This document shows, one piece after another, positions 24,053 through 30,436 of a stretch of DNA of 32,201 bases. This DNA is from Kiritimatiellales bacterium (GTDB lineage Bacteria; Verrucomicrobiota; Kiritimatiellia; UBA8416; JAIOPI01). A model generated the notes under the pieces. The model did not search any database and had not been told where the DNA came from. It saw only the letters and a list, made by a program, of their open reading frames with translations. The DNA is taken from the NCBI GenBank assembly GCA_945949405.1, contig CAMFEP010000009.1, forward strand, positions 1 through 32,201. The letters are read 5' to 3'. How positions within the stretch are numbered: the stretch's first letter is position 1; every line of letters begins with the position of its first letter. A program made the translations under genes and the position numbers.

Positions 24053-26824
24053 TTACTTGAACTGGATGATGGTCGGGGCGGCGGGAGCGCCCGCTGTGGA
24101 CGAGGTGGACGAGGTCGTGCTGGAGGTGCTGGATGACGTGCTGCTGGTGGACGTCGTCGTGGATGAGGTTGAGCTCGTGCTGCTGCTCGTCGAGCTGGTG
24201 GTCGAACTGCTGGTGCTGGTGCTCGTGCTGGTGGTGCTGCTGGTGGTGTTGAAGACCAGTTGCACTTGCGTGGCGGTGTTGGTGATGTCCCATGTTCCGG
24301 CGCCCACGGCGTTCGAGAAGCTGCTTGAATCGATGGTGAACTTCGTGCTGTCGAAGCCGACGATCGAGGTGGCGGTGGCGGTGGCGATGGGGATGGTGTA
24401 GGGCATTGTGTTGGTGAAGTTCACCGCATTGCCTGCGACGGAGCCGGCGAGGGACTTGAGCAACACCGTGAAGGGCTGGCCGGAGGTGGCGGTGATGGTC
24501 AGGGCGGCGGAGCCGTTCTGGCGGTCCCAGCCCGGATCGGTGCCGTAGGTGCCGGCGAAGTCATTGATTTCGAACTCGTACACGCTGTTCGTGCCCCACT
24601 CGGCGGTGCTGACGTTGAGGGTACCGACGCTGTTACCGGGGGCGACGGTGGCGCCTTTGAGGGCAACGGCGCCGACAGTGCCGCGGCCCTTGAGGGTGGC
24701 GCCGCTGTTGACGTTGATGGTGGGGCCGATGCTCGAGCCGGTGTCCATGTGCAGGGTGCCAGCATTGACGGTGGTGATGCCGTCGATGGTGTTGACGCCC
24801 TGGAGTTTGAGGGAGCCGGCGCCGGTCTTGGTGAGGTTGGCGGTGTTGGCGCCGTCATTGATGGCGGCGGCGACGGTGAAGGTGGCGCCGCTATCGACTT
24901 GAATGGCGGCGGTGTGGTTGCCGTTGGTAATCAGGATGCCGAGGCCCGCGGGGGCGATATCCGTGCCGACGCGCAAGAGGGTGTTGTTGGCGGTGATCTT
25001 GATCTTGTCGATATAGGACGTGCCCAGGGCGTTGGCGTTGTTCAGGAAGAGCGTGCCGCTGCCGTGTTCGATCTGGTAGGAGTAGCCGGTGTTGTTGCCG
25101 GAGACGGTGACGGTTCCGGAGCCTTCGGTGAAGAGGTCGGAGGCGCCGCTGCCCGTGTTGAGGGTGCCGCTGAAGGTGATGTCGCCGGGGCCGCGGGTGT
25201 AGACGTCGTTATTGCCGTCAAAGTCCAGGTCGAGCGTGCTGGAGAGGACGAGGGTGCTGCCGTTGGTGGAGGAGAGGATCAGGTCCTGGTTGTCCAGGCG
25301 CACGGTGCCGCTGATCGTGCCGGTGCCGGCGACGGAGGTTCGGATGGTCTTGACCTCGCCGCCAAGGGCGTCCTCGGCTTCGATCGTGCGGTCGATATCG
25401 GCGCCGCTGACGGCCAGTTCGAGGGTTGAATCGGTCTGGTGGACGGCAGAGCCGAGGTAATAGTCGCCGCTGGTGATATCGCCGCCGGAACTGATGCGGA
25501 TCGTGCCGTCATTGTGCCAGATGTCGCCAGCGGCGATGGTGCCGGTGACGATGACGTCGCCGCCGTTGCCGGACTTCTTCTCGATCACGCCGGAGCCGGT
25601 GATGGCGCCGAGGGTGACGGTCTGGTTGTTCTGCAGGATGATCTGGTTGGCGTTCTGGGTGATGCCGCCGGCGCTGATGTTGAGCGCGCCGCCGCTGGTG
25701 GCGACGATGGTGACGGGGTTATTGAGGGTGACGGCGCCGCTCATGGTGGCGGTGCCGGAGGTGTTGTTGGCGCGCAGGTATTTGACGCCGCTGCTGCCCG
25801 TGCGCACGCTGATGGGGTTGGAGAGGGTGACGCCGGCGGCGCCAATGGCGAGGGCGGCGTCATCGGCGCCGGAGGTTTCGCCGACGTTGAGGGTGCCGGT
25901 GAAGCTGGCGTTCTGATTGACGTCGAATTGGAGGATGCCGCCCACGGCGAAGGAGTTGCCGCTGTAGGTGTTGGCGCCGGTGAGGGAGTAAGTGCCGAGG
26001 CCCTTCTTCACGAGGGTGCCGGAGCCGCTGATTAGGCCGGAGAGGGTGCGGTTCGAGCCGTGATTCACGCGCAACTGGCCGGCGCCGAGGGAGATGTTGC
26101 CTGCGCCCTGGACCCAGCCGGTTTCGTCGGTGTTGCCGTTCAGGTCGAGCGTGGAGCCGGAGACGATGGTGAGGTCGGCGCCGTCATCAAGCAGGTTCGA
26201 CGCATTGAGTTGCAAGGTGCTGCTGTTGGTGATGACGGTTTCGCCCGTGTAGGTTTTGGCGGTGGTGCTGTAGCGGGTGATGCCGCCGCCGGTGACGTAG
26301 ACGATGTCGTTGCCGTCGAAGGCGCCGGTGTAGTCCACCGTGCCGCCGCTGGCCGCCGTGAGGGTCACGGACTCGTCGTCGGCATCGGCGTCACGGTCGA
26401 TGGTGCCGCTGAAGGTATTGACGCCGGAGGTGTTGCTGCCGCCGATCGTGCGGTTGCCGACGCTGCCGCCGTTGATCTGGGTGGTACGGGCCACGGTGGT
26501 GCCGCCATCGGCGTCGATGATCAGGAAAGAAGCGGCGGTGCCGGTGGTGAGGCCGCTGCCGACATAGACCGTGCCGCCGGCGATGCTGCCACCCTGATCG
26601 ATGTGGAGGGCGCCCGCGTTGATTTCGGTGTTGGCGGAGTAGGTGTTGGCGTTGGAAAAGACGGCGGTGCCGCCGGAGCGTTTGATGACGGTGTCGTCAC
26701 CGCTGATGATGCCCGAGAAAGTGATCGTGCTGCCGGTGGGGGTGTAGAGCGTGACCGTCCGGTTGTCCCCGCCCGTGGCGCGGACAATGTTGCCGCTGAA
26801 CGTATTGTTGCCGCTTGTGTTCAA
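24053..26824 (-). CDS. Beta-strand-repeat (PATR-like) secreted protein, downstream part after a frameshift
   Basis: About 923 residues of repeated, Gly/Thr/Asn/Ser-rich beta-strand sequence. At least three copies follow the autotransporter-associated beta-strand pattern (TIGR02601-like): VIKRSGGTAVFSNANTYSAN, LVKKGLGTYSLTGANTYSGN and LTKTGAGSLKLQGVNTIDGI, each followed by a 'GxLxxD/F' strand. It would form a long right-handed beta-helix on the cell surface. A Ser/Thr-only tract of about 50 residues comes near the end, then APAAPTIIQFK. No autotransporter barrel or PEP-CTERM signal is seen. The only start for this part is a TTG without a ribosome-binding site, directly overlapping the stop of the upstream part. 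The two are almost certainly one gene in origin. Confidence 0.75.
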   Translation of the reverse strand: MNTSGNNTFSGNIVRATGGDNRTVTLYTPTGSTITFSGIISGDDTVIKRSGGTAVFSNANTYSANTEINAGALHIDQGGSIAGGTVYVGSGLTTGTAASFLIIDADGGTTVARTTQINGGSVGNRTIGGSNTSGVNTFSGTIDRDADADDESVTLTAASGGTVDYTGAFDGNDIVYVTGGGITRYSTTAKTYTGETVITNSSTLQLNASNLLDDGADLTIVSGSTLDLNGNTDETGWVQGAGNISLGAGQLRVNHGSNRTLSGLISGSGTLVKKGLGTYSLTGANTYSGNSFAVGGILQFDVNQNASFTGTLNVGETSGADDAALAIGAAGVTLSNPISVRTGSSGVKYLRANNTSGTATMSGAVTLNNPVTIVATSGGALNISAGGITQNANQIILQNNQTVTLGAITGSGVIEKKSGNGGDVIVTGTIAAGDIWHNDGTIRISSGGDITSGDYYLGSAVHQTDSTLELAVSGADIDRTIEAEDALGGEVKTIRTSVAGTGTISGTVRLDNQDLILSSTNGSTLVLSSTLDLDFDGNNDVYTRGPGDITFSGTLNTGSGASDLFTEGSGTVTVSGNNTGYSYQIEHGSGTLFLNNANALGTSYIDKIKITANNTLLRVGTDIAPAGLGILITNGNHTAAIQVDSGATFTVAAAINDGANTANLTKTGAGSLKLQGVNTIDGITTVNAGTLHMDTGSSIGPTINVNSGATLKGRGTVGAVALKGATVAPGNSVGTLNVSTAEWGTNSVYEFEINDFAGTYGTDPGWDRQNGSAALTITATSGQPFTVLLKSLAGSVAGNAVNFTNTMPYTIPIATATATSIVGFDSTKFTIDSSSFSNAVGAGTWDITNTATQVQLVFNTTSSTTSTSTSTSSSTTSSTSSSTSSTSSTTTSTSSTSSSTSSTTSSTSSTAGAPAAPTIIQFK

Positions 26825-27603
26825 CCGCCAATTTCGCGGTTGCTGGTGGTGCCGTCGCCCGCGTTAATATTGATGGCGCGCGTGAAATTGCGGCCGCCGC
26901 TGGAATTGTTGATGAAAAATTTGCAGATATTGGCGGTGGCGGCGCCGTTACCGACATAGATTGCCGAAGAGCCGGAAATGTCACCCGAGTCGCTGATCCA
27001 GATTTCGCCTTCATCGATTTCGGTGTTGCCGGTGTAGGCGTTGGCGGCCGCGAAGATGGCGGTGCTGTTCTGTTTGAGGATTAACTTGCCGGAGCCCGTG
27101 ACGATTCCATTAAAGGTGATGGTCTTGGCGTTATCGCCGTAGATGAAGATGTCGGAGTTGAAATTGCTGACGACGCCATTGAAGGTCAGGTTCCCGCTGA
27201 CGGGATTGAGTTCCAGTGGATCGCCGGCATCGCCATCGCCGCCGACGACGAAGTCGATGGTCTGGGCGTTGGCGGCGTTGTTTTCGATCTTGGGGTCGTT
27301 CCCGCCGAAGTCGACAAGGCGGTGGTTATTTCCGCGCAGGGTGAAGCTGGCCGCACCGGAGTTGAAGAAGATCCGGTATCCATTGAAGGTGAAGTTATTC
27401 GTATTAATCGTGCGGGTGCTGCCGGCAAAGTTCAGGATGTCATTGCCGTTGGGAGCCGTGTTGTCGGCCCAGTTGTTGTTCCAGTTCCAGTAATCGGCAC
27501 TGTCGCCACCGTCCCAGGTTTCGTTGTCCTGGCCAAGGCCAGGCTGCACTGAGGAGAACACCAACGCGACCACACCCAACGCGATCAAAATGCGATTATT
27601 CAT
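26821..27603 (-). CDS. Beta-strand-repeat (PATR-like) secreted protein, N-terminal part ending at the frameshift
   Basis: About 260 residues with a signal peptide (MNNRILIALGVVALVFSSVQPGLG, cleavage before QDN) and the start of the beta-helix (TWDGGDSADYWNWNNNWADN, then LILKQNSTAIFAAANAYTGN). It ends ...TTSNREIGG at a TGA (26823-26821). The next frame continues NTSGNNTFSG, which matches an intact internal repeat of the same protein, NRTIGGSNTSGVNTFSG. One missing base, or a -1 slip, explains the break. ATG 27603 has GGGAGG five bases upstream; the frame's TTG at 27615 is less likely. It has a strong promoter at 27695-27723. It may be a pseudogene, a sequencing error or a phase-variable allele. 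Confidence 0.75.
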   Translation of the reverse strand: MNNRILIALGVVALVFSSVQPGLGQDNETWDGGDSADYWNWNNNWADNTAPNGNDILNFAGSTRTINTNNFTFNGYRIFFNSGAASFTLRGNNHRLVDFGGNDPKIENNAANAQTIDFVVGGDGDAGDPLELNPVSGNLTFNGVVSNFNSDIFIYGDNAKTITFNGIVTGSGKLILKQNSTAIFAAANAYTGNTEIDEGEIWISDSGDISGSSAIYVGNGAATANICKFFINNSSGGRNFTRAININAGDGTTSNREIGG

Positions 27604-27694
27604 CCCGCCTCCCAACAGTTACATATCCCCCGAACCGCTGACGAATCTGACTAATTTGAACGACTCCCCAATCTTCAAATTGTTATAATGATGT

Positions 27695-27723
27695 ATGATA
27701 CGGGTTAGTAAACAAAAGGTCAA
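27695..27723 (-). promoter_or_regulatory. Strong promoter of the beta-strand-repeat protein
   Basis: On the minus strand: -35 TTGACC (27723-27718), 17-bp spacer, -10 TATCAT (27700-27695), each 5 of 6 to consensus. The bases just upstream (27724-27765) are very AT-rich, like an UP element. The leader is about 85 bases. Confidence 0.75.
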
Positions 27724-27736
27724 GACAGAATTGTTT

Positions 27737-27753
27737 ATAAATATCAGATTTAT
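27737..27753. promoter_or_regulatory. Possible operator palindrome above the repeat-protein promoter
   Basis: ATAAAT (27737-27742) and ATTTAT (27748-27753) are inverted around ATCAG, in the AT-rich tract just upstream of the -35 box. It could be a regulator site or just AT-rich chance. Confidence 0.3.
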
Positions 27754-27845
27754 TTACAAATGTGTTGTGCCCTAGTATGGACCTATATCGTAGGTTTTGT
27801 AGGTGGGCGGGGGGGCCGCTCCCCGCAGGAACGATTCAGAGGGGA

Positions 27846-27978
27846 AACCGCGAATGAACGCGAACGGACGCGAATATGGGACCCAATTGCCCGCGTATTT
27901 CATCGGATCCGTTCACCGAACGGTGAGCGGTTCTGATGCGTGAGGAAGTTCGGATTTTCGCGCAAATTCGCGTTCCGG
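27846..27978. repeat. Inverted-repeat element with ACGCGAA units
   Basis: The left end has three ACGCGAA-like units (27846-27875: CCGCGAAT, AACGCGAA, GGACGCGAA). The right end, TTTTCGCGCAAATTCGCGTTCC (27955-27976), is a degenerate reverse complement of them. Between lies a hairpin, CGTTCACCG / CGGTGAGCG. The size and plan resemble the element at 3184-3316 although the sequences differ. Confidence 0.5.
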
Positions 27979-28049
27979 CGGGCCCCACGCCTATGGCGTG
28001 GCGAGGGCGAAGCCTGCCTCGCGCGTGGCGGGGGCGGGCCGCTTCAGGA
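27978..28049. repeat. Composite palindromic repeat, copy A
   Basis: Contains the hairpin CCACGCC-TAT-GGCGTGG, then GCGAAGCCTGCCTCGCG and a GGCGGGGGC stretch. A similar copy with TAC in the loop lies at 28169-28231, in the same orientation. Confidence 0.65.
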
Positions 28050-28063
28050 AGAGGGGGGAGATC

Positions 28064-28162
28064 GGAGTCCGGCGCGCGAAAGCGCGCCGCTCCGGGATGG
28101 GGGGGGCTTATCGGGAGTTCGGCCCGCGAAAGCGGGCCGCTCCGGGATGAGGGGGCTTATTG
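28064..28162. repeat. Two tandem 50/49-bp units with co-varying GAAA hairpins
   Basis: Unit 1 starts at 28064 and unit 2 at 28114, both opening GGAGTYCGG; a third start is at 28163. Unit 1 holds hairpin GGCGCGC-GAAA-GCGCGCC (28071-28088) and unit 2 GGCCCGC-GAAA-GCGGGCC (28121-28138). Both are followed by GCTCCGGGATG. Stem position 4 changes G-C to C-G with both sides altered. Confidence 0.8.
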
Positions 28163-28168
28163 GGAGTC

Positions 28169-28231
28169 CGGCGCCACGCCTACGGCGTGGCTAGCGCGAA
28201 GCCTGCCCCGCGCATGGCGGGGGCGCGCCGC
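28169..28231. repeat. Composite palindromic repeat, copy B
   Basis: Hairpin CCACGCC-TAC-GGCGTGG, then GCGCGAAGCCTGCCCCGCGC and GGCGGGGGCGCGCCGC. It is a diverged direct copy of 27978-28049. Confidence 0.65.
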
Positions 28232-28248
28232 TGCAAACCGGCTCGAAT

Positions 28249-28272
28249 CCGGCGGGGACCGCCGGCTCCAGG
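28249..28272. repeat. Short palindromic element, GGA-loop type
   Basis: Arms CGGCGG and CCGCCG around GGA, then GCTCCAGG. It matches the copies at 9091-9113 and 1762-1784. Confidence 0.75.
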
Positions 28273-28292
28273 CCGCGCACATGAATAACGGA

Positions 28293-28322
28293 CTGTCAGG
28301 GTGATGGAAATGGCGCTAGGTT
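28293..28322 (+). promoter_or_regulatory. Weak candidate promoter of the SGNH-type gene
   Basis: CTGTCA (28293-28298), 18-bp spacer, TAGGTT (28317-28322), six bases before the ATG at 28329. This would give a leaderless mRNA. Confidence 0.3.
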
Positions 28323-28328
28323 GAGGCT

Positions 28329-30197
28329 ATGCGTGGTTCAAGACCATTGCGGGGATTTCGTAAAACCCACTGGCTGGGGCGGTTGTGCCTGTTTTGCTTG
28401 CCTATGGCGGTTTTGGGTTTCGCGGAAGTGGGGTTGCGGCGGGTTGGTTATGGGGGGTATCCGGCGGTGTTTCGGGAGGTGGGGGACGTGGAGGGGCTGC
28501 GGCTGGTGGAGTTGGACTGGCCGGGGCCGGAGTCCTATTTCTTTCAGAATCATTTTGGGCGGGGATCCAGTTACCAGCAGTCCTTTTTCATGCCAAAAAA
28601 TGCGCACCAGGTGCGCATTTTTTTGTGCGGGGAATCGGCGATTAAGGGGGATCCGCAGCCGTTGCCGTTGTCGGCGGGGGCGTTTTTGGAGTTGATGTTG
28701 GAGGATCTTTGGCCGGGGACCGATGTGGAGATTGTGAACCTGGGCGTGACGGCGGTGGCGAGTTATCCCGTGCTGGATATCTTGCGGCAGGCGGTGGTGT
28801 ATGAGCCGGATCTGGTGATTATTTATACGGGGAATAATGAATTTTATGGGACTTATGGGGTTGCGTCGCAGCACTTTGCGGGGACGCATCCGGTGGCGTT
28901 GCGCGCCACGCGGGCGCTGCATGGGCTGGCGGTGGTGCAGTGGGTGGTGCGGCACTGGCTGGGTAACGCGGGCGTCGCAAGCGACGCCCCTACAGGGCGT
29001 GGAAAGGGCGCATCCTATCCCGCGACATTGATGGATGCGATGATGCGGCGGCAGGAGATTGGGCCGGAGAGTGGGTTGCGGGCGGCGGCGGCGCGGAACT
29101 TGGAGCATCATGTGCGGGAGATGGTGGGGCTGTGCCGGGCGCGGGGGGTGCCGGTGATGGTGTGTACGCTGGCTTGCAACGAGCGGAATTTGGCGCCGAT
29201 GGGGACGGGAGTTGCGGCGCGGGAAGCGTATAGAAAAGGAGACTTCCAAGGGGCCATCGATTTGGATACGCGGCCTTGGCGGCCGACGAGTTTGCAGCAG
29301 GAGGCGCTGGTGAGGGCGGCGGGGGAGATGCCCGCGCGCGGAGCGCACGGGCCACCTCGGAGCGGGCAGTTCATGGGAGAGCCGGGCGAGATGCTGTGTG
29401 ATGTGCGGGGGGCGTTTCGGGCGGCGTCGCCGGGGGGCGTGATTGGCTGGGAGCTGATGGATGATCATGTGCATCCGAGTTTGCAGGGGCAGTATGTGAT
29501 GGCGCGGGCGTGGGTGGGCACACTTGCAGCAGCCAGCCAGACCGCGTCCGGAGGCCGCGGTCCACCTTGGATCGATCCTGAAGCAGCGGCGCGTCTCCCC
29601 TGGTTTGAGGAGTATGCACAACGGTTGGGAAATAATGTGTATGAGCAGATTGCGGTGCAGATGGGGATGATGTCGTTATTTCGGGCGGGGTTTTTGCTGG
29701 AATCCAATCCGGGGGCGGTGGCGCATGCGCAGGCGGGGGTGGTGGCGCTGGGGCGCGACTTGCCGAAGGATGTGGCCAAGGCGTTTGACGATGCGATGCG
29801 CGCGGAGGCGTTGACGGGCGGGAGGAGTCCGGTGTCGGGGCTGGCGGGGCGTGCGCTGATGGGGATGGGGCGGTATGGGGAGGCGGAGCCGTTATTTGAT
29901 TTTGCGCGGCGGGCGCTGCCGCGTTATGCGGCGGCGCGGCGCGAATATGCGTACTGCATGTATTGGTGCCGGGAAAAGCGCAATGGGGAATTGAGCGCGG
30001 CGGACCGGGATGGGATTCGCGGGGAAATTCGTGATGGCGAGGTCCTGTTGAAGTACGGCAGCGATCCGGTGGGCAAGGCGGAATTTTTCATGGGCAAGTT
30101 TTATGAGATGTTGGGGGAGGGGGAGCTGGCGCGTGGGTATTTGGAGAGGGCGAGGGAGAGGAGGGATGAGGGCGGAGGGATGAAACCTGAAACCTGA
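28329..30197 (+). CDS. Membrane-anchored SGNH/GDSL-hydrolase-like protein with TPR-like C-terminus, carrying three in-frame palindromic inserts
   Basis: A 622-residue protein. A hydrophobic N-terminal segment (LGRLCLFCLPMAVLGFAEVG, about 16-35) is probably a signal anchor. The SGNH blocks are visible: the nucleophile region FLCGESAIKG (Ser103, with GES for the common GDS), YTGNNEFYG (Gly168/Asn169-170) and DDHVHPS (Asp379, His382). Such proteins often act as esterases or acyl/sugar modifiers at the envelope; the substrate is unknown. The C-terminal third (about 430-600) is helical with a TPR-like stretch (LAGRALMGMGRYGEAEPLFDFARRALP). Residues about 214-225, 334-346 and 404-414 are translated copies of short palindromic elements found elsewhere between genes. 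The last residues are translated from a tandem repeat. It has no clear Shine-Dalgarno. Confidence 0.8.
   Translation: MRGSRPLRGFRKTHWLGRLCLFCLPMAVLGFAEVGLRRVGYGGYPAVFREVGDVEGLRLVELDWPGPESYFFQNHFGRGSSYQQSFFMPKNAHQVRIFLCGESAIKGDPQPLPLSAGAFLELMLEDLWPGTDVEIVNLGVTAVASYPVLDILRQAVVYEPDLVIIYTGNNEFYGTYGVASQHFAGTHPVALRATRALHGLAVVQWVVRHWLGNAGVASDAPTGRGKGASYPATLMDAMMRRQEIGPESGLRAAAARNLEHHVREMVGLCRARGVPVMVCTLACNERNLAPMGTGVAAREAYRKGDFQGAIDLDTRPWRPTSLQQEALVRAAGEMPARGAHGPPRSGQFMGEPGEMLCDVRGAFRAASPGGVIGWELMDDHVHPSLQGQYVMARAWVGTLAAASQTASGGRGPPWIDPEAAARLPWFEEYAQRLGNNVYEQIAVQMGMMSLFRAGFLLESNPGAVAHAQAGVVALGRDLPKDVAKAFDDAMRAEALTGGRSPVSGLAGRALMGMGRYGEAEPLFDFARRALPRYAAARREYAYCMYWCREKRNGELSAADRDGIRGEIRDGEVLLKYGSDPVGKAEFFMGKFYEMLGEGELARGYLERARERRDEGGGMKPET
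28595..28624. terminator. Terminator-like perfect hairpin inside the SGNH-type gene
   Basis: AAAAAATGCGCAC (28595-28607) is followed by CAG and the exact reverse complement GTGCGCATTTTTT (28611-28623), with seven T at 28618-28624. By form it is a bidirectional intrinsic terminator, yet it lies about 270 bases into an open frame and encodes part of the strand before the catalytic Ser block. Confidence 0.6.
28970..28997. repeat. Palindromic element inside coding sequence, insert A
   Basis: Left arm GGGCGTCGC (28970-28978), loop AA, right arm GCGACGCCC (28981-28989), tail CTACAGGG. It is translated as residues about 214-223 (AGVASDAPTG) of the SGNH-type protein without breaking the frame. Confidence 0.75.
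29330..29356. repeat. Palindromic element inside coding sequence, insert B (GCCCG copy 3)
   Basis: Left arm GCCCGCGCGC, loop GGA, right arm GCGCACGGGC, then CACC. It differs at only two positions from the intergenic copy at 13387-13413. It is translated as MPARGAHGPP (about 334-343). Confidence 0.8.
29540..29571. repeat. Palindromic element inside coding sequence, insert C (GACCGCG copy 2)
   Basis: Identical at 31 of 32 positions to the intergenic copy at 5064-5095. It is translated as QTASGGRGPPW (404-414). Confidence 0.85.
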
Positions 30198-30345
30198 AAC
30201 CTGGAATGGGAGTGGATGGGGCGAGTTTGGAGGGGCGAGGGAGAAGAGGGATGAGGGCGGAGGGATGAGGGCGGAGGGATGAAACCTGAAACCTGAAACC
30301 TGAAATGGGAGTGGATGGGGCGAGTTTGGAGGGGCGAGGGAGAAG
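30141..30345. repeat. Tandem repeat spanning the 3' end of the SGNH-type gene
   Basis: Units of about 86 (from 30141) and 99 bases (from 30227), plus a partial third (from 30326). Each has GGGCGAGGGAGA, GAGGGATGAGGGCG, three TGAAACC heptads and GGGAGTGGATGGGGCGAG. The second unit has one extra 14-base GAGGGATGAGGGCG block. The gene's last codons and stop (30195-30197) lie in unit 1. Confidence 0.8.
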
Positions 30346-30436
30346 CGTGTGATGTGCTGGGTAGTCACCTAGTATTCAACTGGTGGATTGTTTGCTTGTC
30401 CGGGTTGGGGGATGCTGGCAGATTGCGCGGATACTT

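Larger units (their letters stand above)
27616..28328. other. Long intergenic region between divergent genes
   Basis: About 710 bases without a credible gene. 27616-27790 is AT-rich and carries the minus-strand promoter. 27846-27978 is an inverted-repeat element. 27978-28272 is a cluster of palindromes and tandem repeats. The end holds a possible promoter for the SGNH-type gene. A 122-codon frame at 27936-28304 consists only of translated repeats. Confidence 0.7.

Noticed and set aside
26821-26823. TGA as selenocysteine or simple readthrough in the beta-repeat gene
   Set aside because: The downstream part is in a different frame, so decoding TGA would not join the two; no SECIS-like hairpin was found by eye.
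24749-26959. Several plus-strand Val/Ala/Gly-rich frames opposite the beta-repeat gene
   Set aside because: Shadows of the repetitive minus-strand protein, with no start signals or domains.
27936-28304. 122-codon plus-strand frame in the repeat-filled intergenic region
   Set aside because: The protein only mirrors the palindromic repeats (for example RAWRGRAA twice); no ribosome-binding site or family.
28338-29621. 427-codon minus-strand frame opposite the SGNH-type gene
   Set aside because: Pro/Arg/His-rich shadow; the plus strand has the catalytic blocks and a membrane anchor.
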